DNA of 64,000 nucleotides from VAXT01 sp038040395 (GCA_038040395.1 JBBPIJ010000006.1:52629-116628), one strand, 5' to 3'. Positions 1 to 8,994 are shown, counted from the first letter of the stretch. The notes: generated from the letters alone by a model not told the origin. Numbers and translations: made by a program.

Positions 1-1407
1 CTTCGCGTTGGCGAGGTTGCAGCCGGGCAGGACGACCGTGAACTCCTCGCCGCCGTAGCGGGCGAGCGTGTCGCTCGCGCGCAGCTCGCTCGCCCACGCA
101 GAGGTGCTCTGCTTCAGAAGCCGATCGCCGGCCTGGTGGCCGCGCTCGTCGTTGTAGTTCTTGAAAAAGTCGAGGTCGAGCATCGCGACGCAGAGCGGAT
201 CGTTCTGACGCCGGGCCCGCGCCATCTCCCGCGGGAGCTGCTCGTCCCAGGCGCGGCGGTTGAGCAGACCGGTGAGGTCGTCGGTGCGCGCGCTCTCCTC
301 GAGGCGCGCGAGGAGGTCGGAGCGTTCGAGCGCCATCGCGGTCTCGGCGGCGAGCATCCGCATGGACGCGGCGATCCGCCCCCTGCCGTCGACCTCGCGG
401 CTCCAGCCGACCACGAGCACTGCGACCGCCTCCTCGTTCCGAAGCACGGGCTCGAAGTGCATCGAGACAACCCCGGTTGTCTGGACGACGCGCTGAGAGA
501 TTTCAGCCTGTCCGCGCGCATCGGAGACGAAGAGCGGAGTCTTCGTCAGGAACGTCGTCCCCGCGCCGGAGGTTTCCTCTGTCAGCGACACCTTGAGCGG
601 AGGCGCTCCCTGGAGGCCGTAGTTCGCGGTCATGGTGAGGCTGCCGTCAGGGCGCGGCTCCATGAGCTTCGCGAAGCGGGCTCCCGTGATCGTGCACGCG
701 GCCGAGCAGATCACCTCGCGGGCGAGCCGCGAGTCGGTGGTGCGGGCGATCTCCCTCGTCGCCTCCGTCACCGCGGCCATGCTGACGACGAGCTTCCGAG
801 TCTCTTCCTGGCTCACCTGGAGCTGCTCGGCGCGCCGTGCGTTCTCGGCCGCCCGCTCTCGAAGCTCGCGGACCAGAGACTGCACCGTGAAGCCGACGAT
901 TGGAGTAACGCAAAACCAGAGCAGGCCCCTCGTCCATTCGCTCGCCGGGTACTCGGGGCTGCCGACGAGCAAGGCCGGAATGAGAAAGACGGCGGCAACG
1001 CCGAGGATGCCCACCGCGAGGTTCCGGCGGTTGCCGTAGAGGGCGAGCCAAAAGACCGGAAGCATCGTCAGCACGCTGTACGAAGACTGGCTCCCGCCGT
1101 CGGCCTCGCGGAGCAACGCGATGACGATGAAGTACGCGAGGGGCGGGACGACCTGGGCGACCTGCGGCAGGCGATGCCACGGGATCAGCAGGGCGGCGAT
1201 CAGGATCAACGCGTTCAGGCTTGCCGCGCCGAGGATGAGAGTAGAGGAGTCGTCCCCGTTCGGCGGGAGCGGATAGATCATGATGGCGAGCGCCATTGCC
1301 CCGAGGAAGGGGGCTGCGCGCAGGAGCAGGCCCTGCCGTTCGAAGGCCTGGAATCTCGACTTGTCGGACGGGGTAGGCGCCGCAGGGCTGAAGGCCGAAG
1401 ATGTCAT
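1..1407 (-). CDS. Membrane-anchored GAF-GGDEF diguanylate cyclase, C-terminus cut by window edge
   Basis: I translated this frame by hand from an ATG at 1407; it stays open to base 1 (469 codons). Residues ~28-178 form five or six hydrophobic segments. A short coiled coil (~178-205, ending RRAEQLQVSQEE) follows, then a GAF-like sensor (~210-360) and a GGDEF domain from ~375. Visible GGDEF landmarks are TDDLTGLLNRRAW, DLDFFKNYND, the active-site loop RYGGEEF and an RASD inhibitory I-site exactly five residues before it. An active enzyme would condense two GTP into c-di-GMP at the membrane, with product feedback through the I-site. AGGTGG lies about 5 nt upstream of the ATG. A c-di-GMP-receptor-type protein (MshEN) is encoded 2 kb upstream on the same strand. 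The final ~60 residues lie outside the window. Confidence 0.9.
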   Translation of the reverse strand, partial: MTSSAFSPAAPTPSDKSRFQAFERQGLLLRAAPFLGAMALAIMIYPLPPNGDDSSTLILGAASLNALILIAALLIPWHRLPQVAQVVPPLAYFIVIALLREADGGSQSSYSVLTMLPVFWLALYGNRRNLAVGILGVAAVFLIPALLVGSPEYPASEWTRGLLWFCVTPIVGFTVQSLVRELRERAAENARRAEQLQVSQEETRKLVVSMAAVTEATREIARTTDSRLAREVICSAACTITGARFAKLMEPRPDGSLTMTANYGLQGAPPLKVSLTEETSGAGTTFLTKTPLFVSDARGQAEISQRVVQTTGVVSMHFEPVLRNEEAVAVLVVGWSREVDGRGRIAASMRMLAAETAMALERSDLLARLEESARTDDLTGLLNRRAWDEQLPREMARARRQNDPLCVAMLDLDFFKNYNDERGHQAGDRLLKQSTSAWASELRASDTLARYGGEEFTVVLPGCNLANAK

Positions 1408-1487
1408 TCGCCACCTGACAGATCGCCCCCTTTGAGCCTCCACTCGATACCCGAACGAGGGACACGCTCCTCAAGCTGGGCGCTGGG

Positions 1488-3566
1488 TTACGGGGCGTAG
1501 AGCTCGATTTCCTTCCACGCGACCCACGAGAAGCTCGCGGTGGTCGTCACGCGCACGTAGCGGACGTTCGTCCACGCCGTCACCGGCATGTGCTCCAGCA
1601 CCTGGTTGTCGGTGGTAGGCCCCGAGAACGTGTACGACAGCGTCCACGGGTCGGCCGTCGTCTCGCGAGTCCGGATCTCGTGCGTCGTCGAGCCCTCCGG
1701 GTACTGGTTGACGAAGAGACGGATTCGCGCGATCGAGGCCGAAGCGCCGAGGTCGATCTCGATCCACTGAGTCGGGTAGCCGCCCGAGCTCCACCCGTTC
1801 GCCATTAAGCCGTCGACGGCCCGGGTCGCGGGCGAGCCCGGCGCTTCGGCCGAGGCTGTGACGGGCTTGCCGAGCGCGATGTTGCCGGCACTCGGAACCG
1901 CAGCGCACGGGTCGGGTCGCAGGCGCGGGCCAAGGCCCAAGTCGATGAGAGCCCCGAGTGCGCTGCCTTCCCACAGCGGGAACTCGCCGGTCCCGAACTC
2001 GGTCGTGTTCCAGCTCCAGTGCAGCCAGCCCAAGACGCCGTAGGCACACGAATCCGCCTGCACGCTTCTCAGGATCCGCTCCGCGTCCGGCACCGTCGGA
2101 TACGCGTACCTGAAGGCGCCGAACTCGCCCAGCACGACCGGCTTCACGGCGCGCGTGGTGAGCTCATAGTTCTCCATGTACTGGGGGAAGGTGAGCTCGA
2201 CGCCTGGGTGCAGATGCAGGTCGGCGAAGTCGAGCGCCGAGGAGTCGATGACCGGCTTCGCCCGCGTCACACGCGGATCTCCGGCCCTCGCGGGGTTGGG
2301 CGTCTTCGGCCAGAGGAACCCCATGCCCACAAGCGCAGTCGGGTCGATCGTGAGGATCGCCGAGCGCACGCGGTCGGCCCACCAGACGAGGTTCTCGTCC
2401 ATCATCAGCCGCTTCTGGCCCGGCACGGCCATGTCGTAGGTCTGGCCGTTCCCGGTCGAGACGAGGCCCGCGCCGAAGTTGAGCGGCGGCGAGGTGTCGC
2501 GGTAGTACTGCTCGGCGACGAGCTCGTAGCCCCAAATTGCGTCGAGCGGAGCGCCCAGCGCATTCAGCGCCGGGATCAGGGCGAGCCAGAAGCGACGATG
2601 TCCCTCGGCGCCGTTCGCCGTCAGATAGTGGACGTTCTCGCGGTCGAAGGTCGTGCCGCCGCCGCTCTTCGCGAGCGTCTCGTAGATGCTCCCGTACGGA
2701 AGGGCCTCGGCCGCGACGAGCACGTAGATGTCGTTGGCCTTCGCACGCCGTAGGAAATCGGCGAGGTTCGCCAGGTACGGGCGCGAGAGGCCGTCCGGCA
2801 TCGCCGTGTCGGAGAGGCAGCCGGACCGGCAGGTGACGTCCAGGAAGACGCGGACGACGTTGTAGCTCTCGGCGTGCATGGCCTGAAGCGCGGACTCGGC
2901 GGCGGCGGCGTCGTAGGCCCCCACTGCGAAGGTCGAGCTCGAGAAGACGAACGCGCCGGTAGGCGTCTCGTTGACCCGCCGTCGCACGAACACCGAGCCG
3001 CGGGGCACGAACGTGAGGTCCGTCTGGCGATCGAAGAACTCGCCGAAGCCGCCGACGCTGCGCACGCCGAGCCGGTGCGGGGCCGGAGGCGGAGGGGGCC
3101 CGACGGGTGGAGGCGGTCCGCCCGGCGGAGGCGGCGGTCCGACCGGCGGAGGCGGTCCTCCCGGCGGGGGTGGCGGTGGCTGGGTCGTCGTCGTCTTGAT
3201 CACGACGAGCGTTCCGCGCTTCGCCTTCACGACGCGGCCCCGGCGGCCGGGCTTGCAGGTGTAGCGGTAGCGGCCCGGGCGGCTGATGGTGACCCGGAAG
3301 GTCTGCTTGCGTCGGGGCTTCACCTTCCGGCTCTTGCGGCCGGCGACGACAAGCGAATGGGCGATCTTGCTCCTGTTGGCGAGCGCGAAGACGAGCTTTC
3401 CGGCAGGAACGCGCTTGCGCGAGAGCTTGCACGCCCGAGCGGTGATCTTGACCGAGACGCGCGTCGCGGCGGCAGCCTGAGCACGGCCCTCGTCGAGAGG
3501 CGCCGCCAGTGCCATCGAGGCGGAGGCTGCGGCAGCGGTAGCCGCAAGGGAAAATCGCCGCGCCAT
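1488..3566 (-). CDS. Secreted multidomain glycoside hydrolase-like protein with F5/8 type C domain
   Basis: 692 residues. A signal peptide (1-~31) is followed by a cupredoxin-like beta domain (~33-125), a Pro/Gly linker of repeated GGPPPPVGPPPP units (~128-165), a TIM-barrel glycosidase-like domain (~175-545) and a C-terminal F5/8 type C (discoidin) carbohydrate-binding domain (~560-692, with GKPVTASAE and IEIDLGASASIARIRL). Candidate catalytic acids are the Glu residues in YELVAEQYY and VVLGEFGAFR, as in clan GH-A cellulase or mannanase families. The cupredoxin-like part keeps one His (AHSLV) and one Cys (YTCKPG) but not the second His and Met, so it probably does not bind copper. It lacks the PASTA tail of the other large secreted proteins here. 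Polysaccharide hydrolysis outside the cell is inferred; the substrate is unknown. Confidence 0.75.
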   Translation of the reverse strand: MARRFSLAATAAAASASMALAAPLDEGRAQAAAATRVSVKITARACKLSRKRVPAGKLVFALANRSKIAHSLVVAGRKSRKVKPRRKQTFRVTISRPGRYRYTCKPGRRGRVVKAKRGTLVVIKTTTTQPPPPPPGGPPPPVGPPPPPGGPPPPVGPPPPPAPHRLGVRSVGGFGEFFDRQTDLTFVPRGSVFVRRRVNETPTGAFVFSSSTFAVGAYDAAAAESALQAMHAESYNVVRVFLDVTCRSGCLSDTAMPDGLSRPYLANLADFLRRAKANDIYVLVAAEALPYGSIYETLAKSGGGTTFDRENVHYLTANGAEGHRRFWLALIPALNALGAPLDAIWGYELVAEQYYRDTSPPLNFGAGLVSTGNGQTYDMAVPGQKRLMMDENLVWWADRVRSAILTIDPTALVGMGFLWPKTPNPARAGDPRVTRAKPVIDSSALDFADLHLHPGVELTFPQYMENYELTTRAVKPVVLGEFGAFRYAYPTVPDAERILRSVQADSCAYGVLGWLHWSWNTTEFGTGEFPLWEGSALGALIDLGLGPRLRPDPCAAVPSAGNIALGKPVTASAEAPGSPATRAVDGLMANGWSSGGYPTQWIEIDLGASASIARIRLFVNQYPEGSTTHEIRTRETTADPWTLSYTFSGPTTDNQVLEHMPVTAWTNVRYVRVTTTASFSWVAWKEIELYAP

Positions 3567-3596
3567 GCGGCTACTGTCGGCTCGTAACGCCTGAAA

Positions 3597-4271
3597 CTAG
3601 AGGGTGACCCTCGCGGTCAGGCTCTCGTACACCCGTGCGAGCTGGAACAGGATCGCGTCCTCCGGCGAGGCGACGAACCGAGCGCTGTGCAAAACCGACC
3701 GAGCGCCGTGCATGACGCCCTCATCGGTCGGGTCCGCGACGGCCACAACGGGCAGGCCGCGGGAGAACCCGAGAGGCAAGGCACGGCTGTCGCGGGCGAG
3801 GGCTACGGGAAGGAGCTTCGCCGCGGTCGGGTCGATCGAGATCCTGCGCACGTCCACGAACGGCAGCCCACGCTGCGCAGCGACGAGGCGGACGACCTCG
3901 GCCGGTTGAACGAGCCCTTGCTCGACGAGCACCTCGCCGAGCCGCGTCCCGTGCTCACGCGCATACGCGAGCGCGAGCTCGAGCTCGGCGGAGTCGAGCA
4001 GACCTGCCTCGGCCAGCAGCGTTCCGAGCGGAGCGTCCCGAAAGACCTCTACGTTGAGGGTCAGGTCGCCGAGAAACACCTCGGATGAGACGAGCGCGAG
4101 CTCGGGGGAGGCCTCGCGCCGCGCAGCTTGACGGAGCTCGAGGACGGGTCCGAGATAGTCGGCTTCCTCCTTCTGCGTCCGCGCGAGAGCGAGCCGCGCC
4201 CGTAGGCCGGTGCCGAACTCGCCCACCGATCCATCCAGATCCGCGAGCGCGGTTGAGCTTGACTGCCGCAT
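3597..4271 (-). CDS. MshEN / GspE N-terminal domain protein, probable c-di-GMP receptor
   Basis: 224 residues. The C-terminal two thirds match the N-terminal domain of type II secretion and type IV pilus ATPases. There are two consecutive MshEN-like motifs, PLGTLLAEAGLLDSAELELA and RLGEVLVEQGLVQPAEVVRL, then QRGLPFVDV and the conserved AKLLPVALARD...LPVVAVADPTDE segment. In characterised MshEN domains these RLG-x-L-x-x-x-G repeats bind c-di-GMP. No ATPase domain follows, so this is a stand-alone receiver domain. The N-terminal ~75 residues are helical and unrecognised. It lies 30 bp downstream of the secreted hydrolase and close to the GGDEF gene on the same strand, which makes a signal-receptor pairing plausible. 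Confidence 0.72.
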   Translation of the reverse strand: MRQSSSTALADLDGSVGEFGTGLRARLALARTQKEEADYLGPVLELRQAARREASPELALVSSEVFLGDLTLNVEVFRDAPLGTLLAEAGLLDSAELELALAYAREHGTRLGEVLVEQGLVQPAEVVRLVAAQRGLPFVDVRRISIDPTAAKLLPVALARDSRALPLGFSRGLPVVAVADPTDEGVMHGARSVLHSARFVASPEDAILFQLARVYESLTARVTL

Positions 4272-4324
4272 GAGAATCTCTCGCGCTGACTGTAGGCCGC
4301 CGTCGCCGGCTGGGCGTCCCCCTT

Positions 4325-5089
4325 TTAGGCCGACGTCCAGAGCAGGTAGCCGCCCGCATCGCGAGAGCGGGCCTTTCCCTCCTCCACGAGACTGTTCAGG
4401 GCTGCTGCCGCGTCGCGGCGCGGCCTTCCGACCACCGCCACGAGATCGGCAGCCGAGAGCTCCGACGCCGAACCGAGCACCACAGCCGCCAGCTCGGCGC
4501 GCGCGTCCTCGGGTGACGGCAGCTTGCTCAGCCGGTGGCCGTAGCGGCGCGGAAGGAGGTCGAGGATGACCGCAGGCCAGCCGCGCTCGCGCTCCTGGCG
4601 CCCAGCGGCGGTGAGCACGAGCCGGCGTTGGAGGCGTTCGGTCGCGCGACTGACGAGCTTCTTCTCGTGTCCCGCCAGCTCGGGCAGATCCGCAGTGCTG
4701 ACCGGCCCGTTCTCGAGCAGAGCTTCGGCGACATCGCGCTCGACGGGTGAGAGGTCGTCGTAGCGGAAGTCATCAGGGCGGCCCGAACGATTCGTCAGCG
4801 TATAGAGAGCGGGCAGCACCTTCAGCGAGACGAGTGACGCCTTGCCTCCCAGGTGCTTCCCCGCACAGACGAGCCGCTGCTCCGGGAGCTCATCCTTCCA
4901 CCGCCAGACGCGGGCGAAGTCTGGCGTGAAGTCGACGAAGCGCTCGCCGTCGTCGCGTTCGGCCCAGTCGACGTCCCGCCGCCCCGTGAGCGCCTCCCAC
5001 AGCGAGGGCAGGACGAGATCGTCGCGCGGGTAGAGGACAGCGAGCCCGACGCGGTCGACCCAGGCCGCGGCGCCCCGGATCGACGCGAT
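4325..5089 (-). CDS. AlkZ-related / winged-helix protein with non-canonical start
   Basis: The first standard start codon in frame is a GTG at 4819 (164 residues), but the frame upstream of it reads as convincing protein back to at least 5089 (for example AAWVDRVGLAVLYPRDDLVL and PSLWEALTGRRDVDW). No ATG, GTG or TTG exists between the upstream stop at 5135 and 4819. The best start is ATC at 5089, preceded by a purine-rich AGGAATAGGAAG. This gives ~254 residues. The second half has two winged-helix-like segments (ERDVAEALLENGPVSTADL and a similar AALNSLVEEGKA). The N-terminus resembles small AlkZ-related actinobacterial proteins; I hold that loosely. It follows the phosphoesterase gene closely and is probably co-transcribed with it. 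The odd start could be real or a sequence error turning ATG into ATC. Confidence 0.55.
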   Translation of the reverse strand: MASIRGAAAWVDRVGLAVLYPRDDLVLPSLWEALTGRRDVDWAERDDGERFVDFTPDFARVWRWKDELPEQRLVCAGKHLGGKASLVSLKVLPALYTLTNRSGRPDDFRYDDLSPVERDVAEALLENGPVSTADLPELAGHEKKLVSRATERLQRRLVLTAAGRQERERGWPAVILDLLPRRYGHRLSKLPSPEDARAELAAVVLGSASELSAADLVAVVGRPRRDAAAALNSLVEEGKARSRDAGGYLLWTSA

Positions 5090-5099
5090 CTTCCTATTC

Positions 5100-5813
5100 C
5101 TATCCGGCGAAGACGACTTGCTCGGCGTGGTCGATCACCTCGCGGGACTCGGGAGGGCTCAGCATCATCTCGACGAGCTCTTCGAGCCCGGGAAAGTCGG
5201 TTGCTCGATAGCGCGCGACTGATTCGTCGAGGTCGTACTCGGTCCGGCGCAGCTCTACCTCGGGCCCGAGCATGGCCCAGTAGGCGCCCGGCCTGCCTTC
5301 ATACGGGAGGCCGACGCTCCCGGCGTTGACGCTCCGGATCCCGGCGACCTCGCGATCGAACTGGATGTGCACGTGCGCGGTGACGATCACGCGCTCCTCG
5401 ACGCCCTCGGCGAACTCACGAGCTCTCGCCTCGGGCGTCTCCGGAGTGACGCACTCCTCGTCGCTGCGCGGCGAGCCGTGGCAGATGCGGACCGGGCCGA
5501 GGCCGTCGACCTCGACGACGACGTGCTCCTCGAAGCCGGCGAGGAACTGCCGCATCTCCGGCGTGTGGTTCGCCTGCATCCATTGCTCGCGTTCGGTCGA
5601 CGACTTGCTCTCGAGGACGGCGCGATCCGCGTTACCGCGGACGAACCGCGCGTTCATCGCCGATGCAAGCGCGAACGTCTCCGCGGGAAGCGGGCCCCAG
5701 GTGAGATCTCCGCCGGAGACGACCAGGTCCGGCTGTTCGCGCTCGAGCTCGACGAGGACTGCTTGGAGCGCGACGGCATTCCCGTGGACGTCAGAGAGGA
5801 CGGCGACTCTCAA
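5100..5813 (-). CDS. Calcineurin-like metallophosphoesterase (YfcE/MJ0936-type)
   Basis: 237 residues, full length for small prokaryotic metallophosphoesterases. The dimetal-site motifs appear in order: DVHGN (residues ~8-12), GGDLTWG, GNAD, CHGSPRSD, TAHVHIQF and NAGSVGLP. They coordinate two divalent metals in the known family, which hydrolyses phosphodiesters or phosphomonoesters; the substrate is not evident. The start is TTG at 5813, overlapping the proB stop as TTGA, so translation is probably coupled to proB. Confidence 0.85.
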   Translation of the reverse strand: MRVAVLSDVHGNAVALQAVLVELEREQPDLVVSGGDLTWGPLPAETFALASAMNARFVRGNADRAVLESKSSTEREQWMQANHTPEMRQFLAGFEEHVVVEVDGLGPVRICHGSPRSDEECVTPETPEARAREFAEGVEERVIVTAHVHIQFDREVAGIRSVNAGSVGLPYEGRPGAYWAMLGPEVELRRTEYDLDESVARYRATDFPGLEELVEMMLSPPESREVIDHAEQVVFAG

Positions 5814-6850
5814 TAGAGCACCAGCCTGTCACGGTGGACGGCTTCCAGGCCCCGTGGGCGATCCGCCAGCTCGTCCGCGCCTGCGCCGGCGATCCCTTTG
5901 CCGAAGGCGACGCCGTCCGGGCCCACGAGCTCGACGGCGGCCCCGGGCTCGAAGCGGCCCTCGCAGCGGACGATTCCTACGCCGAGCAGGCTCGCGCCCT
6001 TGTCGACGAGCGCCGCCTTTGCGCCGTCGTCGACGTGCAGCGTCCCGGCGACCGGCTTGCCGAAGCGAAGCCAGAGCTTGAACGCGGACTCACCTCGCTC
6101 GTTCGGCGTGAAGCGGGTCCCTCGCGCTTCGCCCGCGACGATCGGACCGAGCACCTGCTCGCCCTGGCCGCCGGCGATGACGGTCGGGATGCCCGCCGCG
6201 GACGCCATCTGCGCGGCGACGACCTTGCTGCCCATCCCGCCGCGGCCGAGAGCGGTTCCCAGCCCGATCTCCGCCTCGAGCGCGAGCGCGCCCTCCGAGA
6301 TCAGCTCCGCGCCGGGAGTTCCGGGCGCCCGCGAGTAGACGCCTTCCACCTCGGTCAGGAGGACGAGCAGCCTCGCCCGGACAAGCACCGCGACCTGGGC
6401 GGCGAGGGCATCGTTGTCGCCGAACGTGATCTCGTCGGTCGCCGTCGCGTCGTTCTCGTTCACCACGGGCACCGCACCGAGACGAAAGAGCTCGGCGAAC
6501 GCCTGGCGCGCGTTCACGTATGCGGCGCGGTCGGCGACGTCGCCTGCCCCCAGGAGGATCTGAGCCGCGGGGATGTCCTCGTTCCCCAGCGCCTCCTCCC
6601 AGGCCGCTTGCAGGCGAGCCTGCCCGAGCGCAGAGGCCGCCTGGAGCCGGGCCATCGTCCGGGGGCGCTCCTTGAGCCCGAGCCGCGGAAGCCCGAGAGC
6701 GATCGCGCCGGACGAGACGACGCATACGGGATCCCCCCCACCGACCAACGCCGCAATCTCGCGCGCGCGCGCGTGAAGCAGGTCACTGCGTACCGTCCCG
6801 TCCTCGACGACGAGGCCGGTCCCGAACTTGACGACGACCGGCGAGCTCAA
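5810..6850 (-). CDS. proB: Glutamate 5-kinase
   Basis: 346 residues. It catalyses ATP-dependent phosphorylation of glutamate, the first step of proline synthesis. The amino-acid kinase domain (1-~250) starts VVVKFGTG, contains VVSSGAIALG, VVNENDATATDEITFGDNDALAA and GRGGMGSKVVAAQMA, and is followed by a C-terminal PUA domain (~265-346). The reading frame stays open far upstream, but the kinase begins at TTG 6850, where the TTG overlaps the proA stop TGA (TTGA). ProA acts on the unstable product of this enzyme, so coupled translation makes sense. The order proA-proB is reversed relative to the common proBA order. Confidence 0.93.
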   Translation of the reverse strand: MSSPVVVKFGTGLVVEDGTVRSDLLHARAREIAALVGGGDPVCVVSSGAIALGLPRLGLKERPRTMARLQAASALGQARLQAAWEEALGNEDIPAAQILLGAGDVADRAAYVNARQAFAELFRLGAVPVVNENDATATDEITFGDNDALAAQVAVLVRARLLVLLTEVEGVYSRAPGTPGAELISEGALALEAEIGLGTALGRGGMGSKVVAAQMASAAGIPTVIAGGQGEQVLGPIVAGEARGTRFTPNERGESAFKLWLRFGKPVAGTLHVDDGAKAALVDKGASLLGVGIVRCEGRFEPGAAVELVGPDGVAFGKGIAGAGADELADRPRGLEAVHRDRLVLY

Positions 6851-8118
6851 CGCGTCTGGGTCGCGTCGCCGACGACGCGGTACTGGCGGAGCCAAAGGTC
6901 CCGATAGGTGACCGGGCCGCGGGGGCCGGGGACGTTGTCGACGTTGATGCCCGTCTCCGGCGCGCCGGTGAGCTCGAAGCCGTCGGTGAAGCGCGTCGTC
7001 GCATGCCAGAAGGCGGCCGTTCCGCGGTAGCCGTCGAGGAAGCGATTCGCCGCCTGCTCGTTCTCGGTGACGATTCCGGCTGCGAGCCCGGAGGTCTCCT
7101 CGTTGGCGATCCGCAAGGCGTCGTCCATGTCGTCGACGACGTCGAGCGTGACCGTCGCCACGCGTTCGGCCTCGTTGGCCCACTCGTAGCCGAGCCGCTC
7201 GCGGTCGTGCGGGAGCACGCCGTCGCCTGCGGCCTCGATCGCCCGCTCGGTTCCTCGTACCTCGAGGCTCTTCTCTGCGAAGATCGCGAGCAGGTCGGGC
7301 AGGAGAGCAAGGGCTCCGCGATCGACGAGAGCCAGGTTGAGCCGGTTGCACACGCCCAGCCGGTCGAGCGTCGCCTTCGTCATCGCAAGCGCGCGGCCGC
7401 GGTCGGCCTCCGAGTGCACGTAGAGAACGCCGCCGCCCTCCGCGTGCGCCAGGGTGCGAACGCCGTGCTCCGCGGCCAGCTTGGCCAGCTGCGCCGTCGT
7501 CTCTCCGCTCCCGCGCAGGATCACCAGAGGGATCCGCTCGGGCATCGTCACGAGCACACGCGCGCCTTCGCGCTCGGAGGAGCGCACGAGACCAACCGCG
7601 CCAGGAGGCAGACCAGCCCCCTCGAGCGCGGGCCTAAGCACCTCGTCGACGAGGACCGTCACGGTTCGAAGCGCTGCCCCACCGGTGCGGAGAACGGCGG
7701 TGTTCAGGCTCTTCAGAAGCTGGCCGGCCACGTCGAGGGCCACGTTGGGACGCGCCTCGAAGTTCGCACCGACGACGCCGATCGGGATCCGGCGCTCGCT
7801 GACCTGAAGGCCGTTCGGGAGCGTCCAGGAATCGATCTCGCGCTCGAGCGGGTCGATCGCGGCCACGGCCTCGACCTGCTCGGCGAGCGCTTCGACTCGC
7901 GTGCCGTCGAGCCGCAGCCTGTCGAGCATCCCCTCGTCCAGCCTGTCCCGCGCAGCTTCGTAGTCGGCCTCGTTCGCCGCGAGGATCTCTGGTCGGCGCT
8001 GGGACACGAGCGCGGCCGCTGCAGCGAGGGCGGCCGTGACGGCATCGTCGGTCAGGCTCGAAGCGGCTCGGCTCGCCTCGAGTGCTTCCAAGGCAACGTC
8101 GTCGCGTAATCCGCCCAC
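6847..8118 (-). CDS. proA: Glutamate-5-semialdehyde dehydrogenase (gamma-glutamyl phosphate reductase)
   Basis: 423 residues, normal family length. It reduces gamma-glutamyl phosphate to glutamate semialdehyde with NADPH, the second step of proline synthesis. Visible features are GVVGANFEARPNVALDVA, the catalytic cysteine in DRLGVCNRLN (~residue 255), and the C-terminal FEATURE-like block TGINVDNVPGPRGPVTYRDL. The cofactor-loop region ILRGSGETTAQLAKL differs from the usual RGG form. The start is GTG at 8118 with no Shine-Dalgarno; TACAGT lies 7 nt upstream, so the mRNA is probably leaderless. It is the first gene of the proA-proB-phosphoesterase operon. Confidence 0.93.
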   Translation of the reverse strand: MGGLRDDVALEALEASRAASSLTDDAVTAALAAAAALVSQRRPEILAANEADYEAARDRLDEGMLDRLRLDGTRVEALAEQVEAVAAIDPLEREIDSWTLPNGLQVSERRIPIGVVGANFEARPNVALDVAGQLLKSLNTAVLRTGGAALRTVTVLVDEVLRPALEGAGLPPGAVGLVRSSEREGARVLVTMPERIPLVILRGSGETTAQLAKLAAEHGVRTLAHAEGGGVLYVHSEADRGRALAMTKATLDRLGVCNRLNLALVDRGALALLPDLLAIFAEKSLEVRGTERAIEAAGDGVLPHDRERLGYEWANEAERVATVTLDVVDDMDDALRIANEETSGLAAGIVTENEQAANRFLDGYRGTAAFWHATTRFTDGFELTGAPETGINVDNVPGPRGPVTYRDLWLRQYRVVGDATQTR

Positions 8119-8125
8119 GCGCCCG

Positions 8126-8131
8126 ACTGTA
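8126..8131 (-). promoter_or_regulatory. -10 box (TACAGT) of leaderless proA promoter
   Basis: TACAGT on the minus strand fits the actinobacterial TANNNT -10 and ends 7 nt before the proA GTG. Transcription would start at or next to the start codon. Confidence 0.5.
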
Positions 8132-8175
8132 GCGCGGAAAGCGGCTGCGGATGCGCGCCGAGAGCGTGGCCCCGA

Positions 8176-8994
8176 TCAGCCTACGCCGGCGAGAAAGTCG
8201 AGCACGACCCGGGTGAAGCGCTCGGGCTCCTCCAGCTGGATCATGTGCGCCACGCCCGGGAACTCGACCACCTGCGCTCCGGCCACGGACGCTGCGAGAT
8301 GGCGCTCCGCCACCACGCAGCCGGGCTCGTCGGCCTCGCCGATCAGAACGAGGGTCGGTACGCCCACCTCCACGAGCCGCCCTGCCGCCGACGGATCGAG
8401 CGGCTGGGGCTTGCCCTCGGCGATCTCCGCCCGGTGGTTCTCGAGGATCCAGTCCTGGACCCGGCGGCGGATCTCCGCGTCGACGCGGTCTGGCGGCTGG
8501 CCCCAGCCGTCCACCCAGACCTGAGTCTCGAGCTCGGCGAGCGCGTCCCAGTCCTTCGCCTCCCAGAGCCGCTCCATCTCGTCCCAGGGAGGCGGCTCGA
8601 CGCCTTCGGGCAGTTCCGGTTCGTACCCGCCGATGCCGCCGGCGACGCTGACGAGCGCATCGACTCGGTCGGGCGCGTCGAGAGTCAGGTCGAGGCCGAT
8701 CACGCCCCCGCGCGACTGGCCGACGACACACGCCGAGGCTGCGCCCACGTGGTCGAGCACCGCGACGGCGTCTCCCCGGTTCGTGAACTCGGCGTCGTCG
8801 TCCGTCTCCGTGCGGCCGAAGCCGCGCGTGTCATACCGGATCACCCGGTAGCGCTCGGCGAAGGCGGGCACCTGCCCGTCCCACATCCGCAGGCTGCCGA
8901 GCCCGCCGTGGATGAGGAGCAGCGGCTGCCCGTCGCCCTCCACCTCGAAGTAGATCCGGCCTCCGGCGGCCTCGACAAATCCCGTCTCGCCCAT
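8176..8994 (-). CDS. Alpha/beta hydrolase
   Basis: 272 residues, a standard alpha/beta-hydrolase length. The oxyanion-hole motif HGGLGS (~residue 29), nucleophile elbow GQSRGG (Ser ~95), acid in IGEADEPG and catalytic histidine in GVAHMIQLEEPERF are all present, so the triad is intact. The substrate is not predictable; an esterase, haloalkane-dehalogenase-like or enol-lactonase-like activity is possible. It is transcribed divergently from the cupin gene at 9035. No Shine-Dalgarno is seen; TAGCAT sits 6 nt before the ATG. Confidence 0.85.
   Translation of the reverse strand: MGETGFVEAAGGRIYFEVEGDGQPLLLIHGGLGSLRMWDGQVPAFAERYRVIRYDTRGFGRTETDDDAEFTNRGDAVAVLDHVGAASACVVGQSRGGVIGLDLTLDAPDRVDALVSVAGGIGGYEPELPEGVEPPPWDEMERLWEAKDWDALAELETQVWVDGWGQPPDRVDAEIRRRVQDWILENHRAEIAEGKPQPLDPSAAGRLVEVGVPTLVLIGEADEPGCVVAERHLAASVAGAQVVEFPGVAHMIQLEEPERFTRVVLDFLAGVG

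Noticed and set aside
136..1500. 454-codon plus-strand frame and 275-codon minus-strand frame at the left edge
   Set aside because: Both are shadows; the third minus-strand frame encodes the recognisable GAF-GGDEF protein.
6850..7351. Upstream extension of proB inside proA
   Set aside because: The frame is open, but the translation there is an Arg-rich shadow; kinase homology begins at the TTG at 6850.
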